Source: Stenotrophomonas sp. MMGLT7 (GTDB lineage: Bacteria; Pseudomonadota; Gammaproteobacteria; Xanthomonadales; Xanthomonadaceae). From it: 64,000 nucleotides of DNA. The notes beneath the pieces are model-generated. The model worked only from the letters and a program-made list of their open reading frames with translations. It was not told where the DNA came from and made no database searches. Of the stretch, positions 8,036 through 16,650 are shown one piece after another (position 1 is the first letter of the stretch; the number at the start of each line of letters is the position of its first letter). The DNA is taken from positions 62,001 to 126,000 of the forward strand of contig NZ_JAJOZS010000008.1 in NCBI RefSeq assembly GCF_021168555.1, written 5' to 3'. The position numbers and the translations under genes are program-made.

Positions 8036-9457
8036 ATGACCCGATTGCTCCCCCTCGCGCTGGGCGCCGTCCTCGGCCTGGCATTGCACGCGCCGGCCGC
8101 CGAGGCCGCCGCCAGGAAGCCGGCCTCGCTGGCCATCGTCCACGCCCGGGTGGTGACGATGGACGAGCAGCTGCACGTCCACGACGACGGCACGATCATC
8201 ATCGACGGCGGCAACATCGTCGCGGTCGGCCCGGCCGGCCTGGAGAAGGACTACGCCACCGCCCGGACCATCGACGCGCAGGGCAACATCGCCATGCCGG
8301 GCATGGTCAACGCCCACAACCACATCGCGATGATGGCCTTCCGCGGCCTCGGCGAGTACCGCACCGACGATCGCCTGCGCAAGTTCTTCTTCCCGCTGGA
8401 AAGCAGGATGCTCAGCCGCCGGCTGATCAACGTCGCCTCGCGCCAGGCGGCGATGGAACTGGCGGTGGCCGGCGTCACCACCGTGGTGGACATGTACTAC
8501 CACGAGGACGAAGTGGCCGAAGCGGTGCGCGAGGTCGGCATCCGCGGCGTGCTCGGCGAGACGGTGATCAACTTCCCGGTGGTCGACGCACCCGAGCCCT
8601 ACGGCGGCTTCCAGTACGCGGTCGACTTCGTCGAGCGCTTCAAGGACGACCCGCTGATCACCCCGGCCTTCGCCCCGCACGCGCCGTACTCGGTCTCGCC
8701 GCAGATGCTGGCCAGGATCCAGCAGGCCGCCGAGCGGTACGACGTGCCGGTGCTGATGCACCTGGTCGAGCCGCTCGACGAATGGGAGCGGGTCAAGGCC
8801 CGCTTCCCGGAAGCGGCCGGCTTCGGCGACGAACTCGAGTACCTGGACTCCACCGGCATCCTCAGCCCGCGCCTGCTGGCCGCGCACGTGCTGCGCGCCG
8901 ACGACAAGGACATCGCCCTGCTCAAGGCGCGCGGCGTCGGCATCGCCCACAATCCCAAGGCCAACACCAAGGGCCATGGCGGGCTGTCGCCGGCGCTGGA
9001 AATGATGCGGGCCGGCCTCGGCGTCGGCCTGGGCACCGACGGCCCGCTGAGTTCCAACCAGATGGACATCGTCTCGATCATGGGCTACGCCAAGCGCGTG
9101 GCGACCATCCGCCATCCCGAGACCACCACCTACACGCCGCCGGAGCTGGTGGCGATGGCCACCATCGGCGGTGCGCGGGCGCTGAAGATGGACGACCGCA
9201 TCGGCTCGCTGGAGCCCGGCAAGGCCGCCGACGTGATCCTGGTCGACACCCGCTCGCTGAACATGCAGCCGCTGTACGACGTCTATGCCGCGATCGCCTA
9301 CCAGGCCGATGCCGGCGACATCTACACCACCATCGTCAATGGCCGGGTGGTCGCGCGCGACGGCAAGGTGCTCACCATCGACCTGGACAGGCAGCAGCAG
9401 GAGTGGAACCGGGTCACCCGCGAGGTCGCCGAGTTCGCCAGGACGCTGGACTACTGA
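8036..9457 (+). CDS. Exported metal-dependent amidohydrolase/deaminase (TrzA/MtaD-like)
   Basis: Metal-dependent hydrolase of the amidohydrolase superfamily, 473 residues. Metal ligands are visible as NAHNH (H94, H96), MHLVE (H242, E245), H284 and TDG (D335). The HAPYSVSP and SSNQMD motifs place it near the S-adenosylhomocysteine/methylthioadenosine deaminase and chlorohydrolase branch. Unlike most relatives it begins with a signal peptide (LPLALGAVLGLALHAPAAEA), so it should act in the periplasm. The start at 8036 is chosen for this signal peptide and for the good AAGAAAGG ribosome site just upstream. A purine or nucleoside deaminase role is inferred from context; guanine or a substituted adenine is possible. 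Confidence 0.82.
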   Translation: MTRLLPLALGAVLGLALHAPAAEAAARKPASLAIVHARVVTMDEQLHVHDDGTIIIDGGNIVAVGPAGLEKDYATARTIDAQGNIAMPGMVNAHNHIAMMAFRGLGEYRTDDRLRKFFFPLESRMLSRRLINVASRQAAMELAVAGVTTVVDMYYHEDEVAEAVREVGIRGVLGETVINFPVVDAPEPYGGFQYAVDFVERFKDDPLITPAFAPHAPYSVSPQMLARIQQAAERYDVPVLMHLVEPLDEWERVKARFPEAAGFGDELEYLDSTGILSPRLLAAHVLRADDKDIALLKARGVGIAHNPKANTKGHGGLSPALEMMRAGLGVGLGTDGPLSSNQMDIVSIMGYAKRVATIRHPETTTYTPPELVAMATIGGARALKMDDRIGSLEPGKAADVILVDTRSLNMQPLYDVYAAIAYQADAGDIYTTIVNGRVVARDGKVLTIDLDRQQQEWNRVTREVAEFARTLDY

Positions 9458-9481
9458 GCGGCGGGCGAGCGGCGGCGGGCG

Positions 9482-9547
9482 TTGCATTTTTTGCAATCCG
9501 GCGACTGAAAAACGATTGTTGATCGCACGCTACCGGCTACCTACAGT
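9482..9547 (+). promoter_or_regulatory. LysR-type activator site and promoter of the reductase
   Basis: Dyad TTGC-ATTTTTT-GCAA at 9482-9496, second box GAAAAA at 9507-9512, -35 TTGATC at 9519-9524 and -10 TACAGT at 9542-9547 (17-base spacer). The distance from dyad to -35 (37 bases, start to start) equals that at 4120 and 25997. This puts the reductase under the same control as its oxygenase although the genes are 5 kb apart. Confidence 0.75.
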
Positions 9548-9795
9548 CGATCGGGCCAGCACTCGCGAGCACCGCTGCACCGCTCGCGCCGGCCCGCCGC
9601 CGCTCGAACCAGATCGGACTTCATGCATATCGCCGCACCCGACCGCCCCGCCGATGCTCCCCGCTCCGCCATGAGACCGGGCCCGTGCCTGCTCGCGCAG
9701 GGTTTCCGTAGCGGGGCGGCGACAGGGCCGCGTCATCGGGATGGCCGGGGCGCGGCAGCGATCGCCGCTCACCGCCGCGCCCGGGAGGATCGGCG
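9548..9795 (+). other. Long leader of the reductase transcript
   Basis: About 245 bases separate the -10 from the reductase start. Within it an open frame of 60 codons (9623-9805) ends ten bases inside the reductase gene. I see no family match for this peptide and codon use is unremarkable, so it may be chance or a translational-coupling leader. GGGAGGA at 9782-9788 is a good ribosome site for the reductase. Confidence 0.35.
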
Positions 9796-10746
9796 ATGGC
9801 CCTGATCGAGGTATCGGTCGCCGCCATCGTCGAGGAAGGCCAGGGCAACCGCGCATTGCGACTGGAGCCGGTGGCCGGTGAGCTGCCCGCGTTCGAGGCC
9901 GGCGCGCACGTGGACCTGCACCTGCCCGGCGGCCTGGTCCGCCAGTACTCGATCGCCAGCGCGCCGCACGTGCGCGACCACTACCTGCTGTGCGTGCGCC
10001 ACGCGGCCGATTCGCGCGGCGGCTCGCGCCACGTCTGCGAGCAGCTGGCCGGCGGCCAGCGGCTGTGGATCTCCGAGCCGCGCAACCTGTTCCCGCTGCA
10101 GTCCGGCGGCCCGCAGCTGCTGCTCGCCGCCGGCATCGGCATCACCCCGCTGCTGTCGATGGCACAGGCGCTGGACGCGCGCGGCGAGGCGTTCGTGCTG
10201 CACTACTACGTGCGCAGCATGGCGCAGGCGGCGTTCCTGTCGCAGCTGCGCACCGGCTTCGCCCACGGCCGCGTCGAACTGCACGCCAGCGAGGCCGGGC
10301 AGAGCCCGCGCACGCATGTGCCGGAGGAACTGCTGCAGGCCTCGCACGGACACCTGTACCTGTGCGGGCCGGTGGCATTCATGGACCGCTACGCGGCGCT
10401 GGCCGCCGCGGCCGGCTGGCCGGCCGCGCAGGTGCACCGCGAGCACTTCGGCGTGCTCGACAGCGCGCTGCCCGGCGACGGCGCGTTCGAGGTGGAGCTG
10501 GCCTCCAGCGGCCAGGTCGTCACGGTCCCGGCCGACGCCAGCATCGCCAGCGTGCTGCTGGCCGCCGGGATACCGGTGGACCTGTCCTGCGAGCAGGGCA
10601 TGTGCGGCGCCTGCCTGACCGGTGTGCTCGCCGGCGAGCCCGACCACCGCGACTGCGTGCTCAGCGACGGCGAGCGCGCCGCCAACGACCAGATCACCGT
10701 GTGCTGCTCGCGCAGCCGTTCGCCGCGGCTGGTGCTTGACCTGTAG
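9796..10746 (+). CDS. Flavin/2Fe-2S oxygenase reductase (VanB/HpxE-like)
   Basis: Electron-transfer partner of the Rieske oxygenase, 316 residues. The order is flavin-binding barrel (RQYSIAS at 49-55), NAD(P)-binding domain (AGIGITPLLSM at 112-122, YLCGP at 188-192) and a C-terminal plant-type 2Fe-2S domain with C265, C270, C273 and C303 or C304. This is the phthalate-dioxygenase-reductase/VanB layout, also seen in HpxE. It is not adjacent to the oxygenase gene, but both share the regulated promoter described at 9482, which supports their pairing. Confidence 0.88.
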   Translation: MALIEVSVAAIVEEGQGNRALRLEPVAGELPAFEAGAHVDLHLPGGLVRQYSIASAPHVRDHYLLCVRHAADSRGGSRHVCEQLAGGQRLWISEPRNLFPLQSGGPQLLLAAGIGITPLLSMAQALDARGEAFVLHYYVRSMAQAAFLSQLRTGFAHGRVELHASEAGQSPRTHVPEELLQASHGHLYLCGPVAFMDRYAALAAAAGWPAAQVHREHFGVLDSALPGDGAFEVELASSGQVVTVPADASIASVLLAAGIPVDLSCEQGMCGACLTGVLAGEPDHRDCVLSDGERAANDQITVCCSRSRSPRLVLDL

Positions 10747-10814
10747 GAGCGACTTCAGTCGCGCTGGGGCTCTACCGGTCAGGCCCCAAAGCGACATCAG
10801 TAGCACCTACAGGT
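10742..10814. repeat. REP-like inverted repeat after the reductase gene
   Basis: TGTAGGAGCGACTTCAGTCG at the left and its imperfect inverse ending CACCTACAG at the right form a 73-base element with an inner TGGGGC/GCCCCA stem. Shorter relatives occur at 12323 and, inverted, at 18145. It overlaps the reductase stop codon and may act as a transcription end or mRNA stabiliser. Confidence 0.65.
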
Positions 10815-10843
10815 CCTGCTGCCGTCGCCGCCAAGGGGCGCCG

Positions 10844-10910
10844 GTGCGTTGTCTTGCAAGGGCGACATCGAAAATCCGTCATGCCGGTGCAGGATGCCCG
10901 GTGGGATAAT
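10844..10910 (+). promoter_or_regulatory. Weak fourth copy of the LysR-type site before the purine permease
   Basis: GTGC-N8-GCAA at 10844-10859 is followed by GAAAAT at 10870 and GATAAT at 10905-10910. The distance from dyad to -10 is 61 bases, as at 4120 and 25997. The -35 region is poor, so this promoter would depend on an activator. One arm has a mismatch and one extra base, hence low certainty. Confidence 0.4.
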
Positions 10911-11025
10911 GGCTGCGGACGCGGCCTGCGAACCTACGTACCGCGCGTCGGTACTTCCAGACTTCCGCGAGACCGTGCATGACATCGACCGCTGCATCTT
11001 CCCGCCGCCGCGCGGTGCCGGCACC

Positions 11026-12327
11026 ATGAGCTGGCCCGGCTTCCAGATCGCCGCCAACGGCAGCAGCGTGCGCACCGAGCTGCTGGCCGGCGCCACCACC
11101 TTCCTGACGATGGCCTACATCGTCTTCGTCAATCCCGACATCCTCGCCACCACCGGCATGGACCACGGCGCGGTGTTCGTGGCCACCTGCCTGGCCGCGG
11201 CGCTGGGCTCGCTGCTGATGGGCCTGCTGGCCAACTACCCGATCGGGCTGGCGCCGGGGATGGGCCTGAACGCGTTCTTCGCCTTCACCGTGGTCGCCAC
11301 CCTGGGCTATTCCTGGCAGCAGGCGCTGGGGCTGGTGTTCATCTCCGGCTGCCTGTTCCTGGCGCTGACCCTGACCGGCGCGCGGCGCTGGCTGGTGGAC
11401 GGCATCCCGCTGGCGCTGCGCAGCGGCACCGCCGCCGGCATCGGCCTGTTCCTGGGCTTCATCGGCCTGCAGAAGGCCGGGCTGGTGGTGGCGCAGCCGG
11501 CCACGCTGGTGACGCTGGGCGACCTGCACCGGCCCGAGCCGCTGCTGGCGCTCGGCGGGCTGCTGCTGATCGCCCTGCTGGAGCTGTGGAAGGTGCGCGG
11601 GGCGATCCTGATCGGCATCCTCGCCACCACCGTGGCGGCGTGGGCGCTGGGACTGGTGCACTACCAGGGACTGGTGGCGCTGCCGCCGAGCGTGGCGCCG
11701 ACCTTCATGCAGCTGGACGTGGCCGGCGCGCTGGGCGGCGGCGACACGCTGTCGGCGGTGCTGCACGTGGTGCTGGTGTTCGTGCTGGTGGAGGTGTTCG
11801 ACGCCACCGGCACGCTGACCGGCGTGGCCCAGCGCGCCGGGCTGCTGAAGACGCCGGAACACCGGCGCCGCTTCGACCGCGCGCTGCTGGCCGACAGCGG
11901 CGCGATCCTGGCCGGCTCGATCATCGGCACCTCCAGCACCACCGCCTACGTGGAGAGCGCGGCCGGGGTGCAGGTGGGCGGCCGCACCGGGCTGACCGCG
12001 ATCGTGGTGGCGGCGCTGTTCCTGCTGGCGCTGCTGTTCTCGCCGCTGGCGGCGATGGTGCCGGCCTGCGCCACCGCCCCGGCGCTGGTCTACATCGCCG
12101 CGATGATGCTGCGCGAGATCGCCGCGGTGGAATGGGACGACCTGGCCCAGGCGCTGCCGGCGGCGGCCTGCGCGCTGGCGATGCCGCTGACCTACTCCAT
12201 CGCCAACGGCCTGGCGCTGGGCTTCGTCACCTATGCGGTGCTGCAGCTCGGCGCCGGCCGCTGGCGCCAGGTGCACATGGCGACCTGGGTGGTCGCCGCG
12301 CTGTTCGTGCTGCGCTATGCGCTGTAG
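11026..12327 (+). CDS. NCS2 purine permease (AzgA/GhxP type)
   Basis: Inner-membrane proton symporter for adenine, guanine or hypoxanthine, 433 residues with 12-14 hydrophobic segments. It shows the AzgA-branch signatures TFLTMAYIVFVNP near the N-terminus, GLAPGMGLNAFFAF, VFVLVEVFDATGTLTGV and SIIGTSSTTAYVES. Upstream in-frame codons reach back to 10849, but that stretch is not hydrophobic and runs over the probable promoter, so I start at 11026. It is the only base permease in the locus. The adenosine deaminase gene follows 52 bases later and may be co-transcribed. Confidence 0.9.
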   Translation: MSWPGFQIAANGSSVRTELLAGATTFLTMAYIVFVNPDILATTGMDHGAVFVATCLAAALGSLLMGLLANYPIGLAPGMGLNAFFAFTVVATLGYSWQQALGLVFISGCLFLALTLTGARRWLVDGIPLALRSGTAAGIGLFLGFIGLQKAGLVVAQPATLVTLGDLHRPEPLLALGGLLLIALLELWKVRGAILIGILATTVAAWALGLVHYQGLVALPPSVAPTFMQLDVAGALGGGDTLSAVLHVVLVFVLVEVFDATGTLTGVAQRAGLLKTPEHRRRFDRALLADSGAILAGSIIGTSSTTAYVESAAGVQVGGRTGLTAIVVAALFLLALLFSPLAAMVPACATAPALVYIAAMMLREIAAVEWDDLAQALPAAACALAMPLTYSIANGLALGFVTYAVLQLGAGRWRQVHMATWVVAALFVLRYAL

Positions 12328-12343
12328 CGACTCCTCGTCGCTC
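12323..12343. repeat. Short REP-like hairpin
   Basis: TGTAGCGACTCCTCGTCGC overlaps the permease stop codon. The GCGAC/GTCGC arms form a short hairpin and the sequence resembles the left end of the element at 10742. Confidence 0.4.
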
Positions 12344-12379
12344 TCGGCCCGCCTTCCCATCCGATACCCTCTGCCGCCG

Positions 12380-13936
12380 ATGCCAAGACCGCTCGTTTCC
12401 GTGTCGATGCTCCTGCTGCTGGCCGCCACGCAGGGCGCGCATGCCAGGCCCACCGCTCCCCCCGCCGATGCCGCCGTGCGCGAGCAGCAGGTCGCCGCGC
12501 TGATGCAGCAGCGCGCCGGCAGCCCGGCCCTGCTGCGCCGCTTCCTGCAGGCCATGCCCAAGGGCGGCGACCTGCACAACCACCTGTCCGGTTCGGTGTA
12601 CGCCGAGGACTACCTGCGCTGGGCCGGCGAGGAAGGCTGGTGCGTGCAGCTGGACACGCGTGCACTGCGCGCGCCGCCGTGCGGCCAGGGCCAGGCGCCC
12701 GCGCGCGAACTGGGCAGCCGCGACCCGGCGCTGTACTCGCAGGTGGTCGATGCGCTGTCGATGCGCAACTTCATTCCCGGGCAGCCGCAGCCGTCCGGGC
12801 ACGGCCGCTTCTTCTCCACCTTCGGCAAGTTCGGCGTGGCCGACCTGCGCCGCGCCGACAGCGTCGTCGCCACGCTGGAGCAGGCCGCGCGCGACCGGGT
12901 GGCCTACGTGGAGATCATGGACAACCCGCCGCAGTCCGGCGAGCTGGGCCGCCGCGTGCAGCAGTTGCCGTGGCGGGACGGCGATTACGCCGGCAACCTG
13001 CGCCGCTTCGAGCGCGAGCTGCCCGGACTGGCCCGCGAGGCCAGCGCCGACCGCGCGCGGATCGACGCCGAGGTGCGGCGCAAGATGCGCTGCGGCACGT
13101 CCCGCGCCAGCCCCGGCTGCACGGTGGAGTACCGCTACCTCGCCTATGCGCTGCGCACCCTGCCGCAGCCGGCGGTGTTCGCGCAGATAGCGCTGGGCTA
13201 CGCGCTGGTCGAGGCCGACGGCAGCCGCTACTCCGGGGTCAACATCGTCGCGCCGGAGGACAACCCGGTGGCGCTGGCCGACTACCGCGCGCACATGGAC
13301 ATGTTCCGCTTCCTGTCCGCGCGCCAGCCGAAGGTGCCGCTGGCGCTGCACGCCGGCGAGCTGACGCTGGGACTGGTGCCGCCGGCCGAGCTGCGCTTCC
13401 ACATCCGCGCCGCGGTCGATGCCGGCGCGCGCCGCATCGGCCATGGCGTGGACATCGCCTACGAGGATGATCCCGGACGGCTGCTGGCGGACATGCGCAG
13501 CCGGCAGGTCGCGGTGGAGATCAACCTGAGCAGCAACGACGTCATCCTCGGGGTCAAGGGCGCGGCGCATCCGCTGTCGATGTACCTGGCCGCCGGCGTG
13601 CCGGTGGTGTTGTCCACCGACGACGCCGGGGTTTCGCGTTCGGACATGACCCACGAGTACCAGCGCGCGGTGCAGGAGCAGGGCCTGGACTACCCGACGC
13701 TCAAGCGCATCGCCCGCAACGGCCTGAGCTACGCCTTCCTGCCCGGCGACGGCCTGTGGCAGGCCGATGGCGCCGCCGCACCGGCCTGCGCCGCCGCGCT
13801 GGCCGCGGCCGCCCCCGGGACCGCGCGCGGCGACTGCGCGAGGCTGCTGCAGCGCAGTGCCAAGGCGCGGCTGCAGTGGACGCTGGAAACGCGGCTGGCC
13901 GCATTCGAGGACCAGGTGCTGGAGGAAGCACGATGA
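12380..13936 (+). CDS. Exported adenosine deaminase
   Basis: Zinc enzyme that converts adenosine (and perhaps deoxyadenosine) to inosine. Signatures in order: GGDLHNHLSGS (zinc ligands H66 and H68), HAGEL, RIGHGVDI, and STDDAGVSRS with the catalytic-site aspartates. At 518 residues it is longer than cytosolic adenosine deaminases (about 330-350) and carries a signal peptide (LVSVSMLLLLAATQGAHA), like secreted ADGF-type enzymes. It should act in the periplasm and supply inosine for the downstream nucleoside-splitting steps. An insertion around residues 85-130 with Cys residues is unlike the short cytosolic forms. Confidence 0.87.
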   Translation: MPRPLVSVSMLLLLAATQGAHARPTAPPADAAVREQQVAALMQQRAGSPALLRRFLQAMPKGGDLHNHLSGSVYAEDYLRWAGEEGWCVQLDTRALRAPPCGQGQAPARELGSRDPALYSQVVDALSMRNFIPGQPQPSGHGRFFSTFGKFGVADLRRADSVVATLEQAARDRVAYVEIMDNPPQSGELGRRVQQLPWRDGDYAGNLRRFERELPGLAREASADRARIDAEVRRKMRCGTSRASPGCTVEYRYLAYALRTLPQPAVFAQIALGYALVEADGSRYSGVNIVAPEDNPVALADYRAHMDMFRFLSARQPKVPLALHAGELTLGLVPPAELRFHIRAAVDAGARRIGHGVDIAYEDDPGRLLADMRSRQVAVEINLSSNDVILGVKGAAHPLSMYLAAGVPVVLSTDDAGVSRSDMTHEYQRAVQEQGLDYPTLKRIARNGLSYAFLPGDGLWQADGAAAPACAAALAAAAPGTARGDCARLLQRSAKARLQWTLETRLAAFEDQVLEEAR

Positions 13937-14210
13937 CCGCCGGAGCGGCGCCGGCATGGCGGCACACGGGCCCGGCGCGCGGGATCGACGCCGCCGGCGT
14001 CTGGTGCCGATCGCCCGGCCGGCCCGGTCGTCCACCGGTAGCCGGGCACGCGGCCGCCCCACCCCATACGAAGAAGCAAGAGCAGACGGCAGGAAGCACG
14101 ACGGACAGGGCCGGGACAGACCCTTGAGGCAACACCGCCGGTCCGGCCAGCGACGGCCGCGGCGGCCCATCCGCATCCCGATGCATCAATCTCCCACAGG
14201 TACTTCCCCA

Positions 14211-16520
14211 ATGAACAAAGCCATCCTGGCCGCCGCGGTCGCCGCGGCCCTGTACTCGTCCCCCGGCCTGCTGCTCGCCCAGTCCACCCAGGACAACGAC
14301 GGCAGCACCCAGCGCAGCAGCGTCACCACCACCTCCAACACCACCAACTCCAACGCCACCAGGCGCGTGCAGCAGCTCGACGCGGTACAGGTCAGCGGCA
14401 GCCAGATCGAATCCATCGGCGGCGGCAACATGCAGTACCAGGTGGCGTCGAAGGCGGTGTCCACTGTCGGCCGCGAGGCGATCCTGAAGGCCGCACCGGG
14501 CGCCAACTTCACCCAGATGCTCGGCTCCATCCCCGGCGCGATCTCGGCCACCAACGACATCACCGGCCTGAACGACGGCGCCTTCACCGTGCGCGGCTTT
14601 CCCGCCGACGAAGTGGGCGTGACCGTCAACGGCGTGCCGATCAACGACTCGGGCAACTACAAGATGTACGCCACCGAGTACGGCGACACCGAGAACATGG
14701 GCGACATCACCGTCGAGCAGGGCTTCCCGAGCGTGACCTCGCCGGTCATCGGCGCCGCCGGCGGCAACATCGCCTGGGTCACCGTCGACCCGACCCACGA
14801 CGCCGGCGTGGACGTCAGCCAGAGTTTCGGCAGCAACAGCTACAAGCGCACCTTCGTGCGCTACAACACCGGCGACCTCGGCCCGGTGCGTTCGTGGATC
14901 TCCTACTCGAACAACCAGACCGACCTGTGGCGCGGCGCCGGCCAGTCCAAGGTCACCAAGATCGACGGCAAGTCGGTGTGGACGATCGACGCGGACAACT
15001 CGATCACCGCCTCGCTGCAGTACAACCGCGAGGTCAAGAACAACTACCGCGCCCTGACCAAGGCCCAGGCCCAGGCCAGCGACTACAAGCTCGGCTACGA
15101 CCGCTTCTACAACCCGGCCTCGGCCAGCACCTACAGCGGCCTGCAGACCAACCCGTTCCGCAGCTGGATCGCCAGCCTCGACGGCGAGTTCACCCTGACC
15201 GACAGCCTGCACCTGTCGGTGGTGCCGTACTTCGTCTACGGCTACGGCGGCGGCGGTTCCGGCTCGGGCACCGGCGTGGGCAACTACTACAACTTCTATA
15301 CCTCCGACACCTACCGCCCGGGCATCCACGTCAAGTTCAAGCAGGACTTCAGCGAGAACGACAGCCTGGAGTACGGCTTCCTGTACGAGCGCCCGCGCCA
15401 GCAGGGCCTCAACGCCCGCCTGGGCGTCGATGCCGGCGGCAACATGTCCGACCTGTGGGCGCACGACAGCGCCAACTACCTGCAGGCGGCCAACGGCGCC
15501 CCGTACGTCGCCTACAGCTACTACGCGGTCACCCCGACCAAGCGCGTGTTCCTCAACAACACCTGGACCCCGACCGACGCCCTGTCCGTCACCGTCGGCG
15601 GCGCCTACACCTGGGTGACGCGCAAGGGCTGGTACTGGAACCAGCCGAACTGGGACACGGCCACCGAGTTCTACGCCTCCGGCTCGAAGGAGTACAAGAA
15701 GTTCACTCCCAGCGCCGGCATCAAGTACCAGATCGACGACGCCAACCAGCTGTACTTCGGCATCGGCAAGACCTACCGCGCGCCGATCGCGCTGGCGGCC
15801 CTGGACGACATCTACAACGCCGCCTATGCCGCCGCCACCGGCACCAGCGTGGGCGCGGGCAACGCCGATCCCGAGCAGGCCACCACCGCCGACTTCGGCT
15901 GGCGCTTCTACGGCGACAAGGTCAGCACCGTGATCGACGTGTTCGCCACCAACTTCAAGAACAAGCAGTTCAGCGGCACCGACCCGGTCACCAGCCAGTA
16001 CGTGTACTTCCCGCTCGGCGCGGTGCACATGCGCGGCATCAACGGCGAGTTCAGCTACAAGTTCAACGACAACTGGAACCTGTACACGTCGTATGCCTAC
16101 ACCAAGGCGACGATTCAGGACGACCTGAGCTTCGGCACCAGCACCTACGCCATCGGCGGCAGCACCCTGGTCAACGCGCCCAAGCATGCCGGCTACGCCG
16201 CGCTGAACTACAACGACGGACCGTTCTGGGCCAGCCTCAGCACCACCGTGCAGAGCGGCATCTGGGGCACCTTCACCAATGCGGAGGGCTCGTACTCGGG
16301 CGGTTTCGCGGTGCTGAACCTCAACGGCGGCTGGAACTTCCAGGACTTCGGCAGCCTCAGGAAGCCCTACCTGAAGGTCAACGTGTTCAACCTCGGCGAC
16401 CGCAAGGCGCTGAACTACTCGACGACGACATCGCTGACCACGACCGCCTCCGCGGCCACGTGGCAGTTGCTGCAGGATCGCACCTTCATGGTCACCTTCG
16501 GCGCCTCGTTCGACCTGTAA
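14211..16520 (+). CDS. TonB-dependent outer-membrane receptor (second)
   Basis: Outer-membrane transporter of 769 residues with signal peptide (AILAAAVAAALYSSPGLLLAQ), a Ser/Thr/Asn-rich linker, a TonB-box-like LDAVQVSG near residues 60-67, a plug domain (GAFTVRGFPADEVGVTVNG) and a barrel ending in FDL. It belongs to a different receptor subgroup from the one at 5716. The 274 bases before it show a ribosome site (ACAGG) but no LysR dyad. Its place between the adenosine deaminase and the nucleoside hydrolase suggests nucleoside or base uptake; this is inference. Confidence 0.88.
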   Translation: MNKAILAAAVAAALYSSPGLLLAQSTQDNDGSTQRSSVTTTSNTTNSNATRRVQQLDAVQVSGSQIESIGGGNMQYQVASKAVSTVGREAILKAAPGANFTQMLGSIPGAISATNDITGLNDGAFTVRGFPADEVGVTVNGVPINDSGNYKMYATEYGDTENMGDITVEQGFPSVTSPVIGAAGGNIAWVTVDPTHDAGVDVSQSFGSNSYKRTFVRYNTGDLGPVRSWISYSNNQTDLWRGAGQSKVTKIDGKSVWTIDADNSITASLQYNREVKNNYRALTKAQAQASDYKLGYDRFYNPASASTYSGLQTNPFRSWIASLDGEFTLTDSLHLSVVPYFVYGYGGGGSGSGTGVGNYYNFYTSDTYRPGIHVKFKQDFSENDSLEYGFLYERPRQQGLNARLGVDAGGNMSDLWAHDSANYLQAANGAPYVAYSYYAVTPTKRVFLNNTWTPTDALSVTVGGAYTWVTRKGWYWNQPNWDTATEFYASGSKEYKKFTPSAGIKYQIDDANQLYFGIGKTYRAPIALAALDDIYNAAYAAATGTSVGAGNADPEQATTADFGWRFYGDKVSTVIDVFATNFKNKQFSGTDPVTSQYVYFPLGAVHMRGINGEFSYKFNDNWNLYTSYAYTKATIQDDLSFGTSTYAIGGSTLVNAPKHAGYAALNYNDGPFWASLSTTVQSGIWGTFTNAEGSYSGGFAVLNLNGGWNFQDFGSLRKPYLKVNVFNLGDRKALNYSTTTSLTTTASAATWQLLQDRTFMVTFGASFDL

Positions 16521-16531
16521 CCTCGCCTGGA

Positions 16532-16590
16532 GGCGGGGACCGGCTCCGGCCCCCGCCCGCATCCGGCGCCGCGCCCGCGGGCGCGGCGCC
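16532..16590 (+). terminator. Double hairpin after the second TonB receptor
   Basis: GGCGGGG/CCCCGCC arms at 16532-16557 enclose a CCGG-CT-CCGG inner stem. A perfect 26-base GC palindrome follows at 16565-16590. There is no U-tract, so factor-independent termination is uncertain, but strong folding just after a long gene fits a transcript end. Confidence 0.5.
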
Positions 16591-16650
16591 GCCCCCACCC
16601 CCGGCCCAGTGTTAAGCGTGGGCCCTAACGCAAGAGGACCCGTACCCCGC

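Noticed and set aside
5407-8217. 936-codon open frame on the minus strand
   Set aside because: It is antisense to the TonB receptor and amidohydrolase genes, has His/Gln/Arg/Val-biased composition typical of shadow frames in GC-rich DNA, and matches no family.
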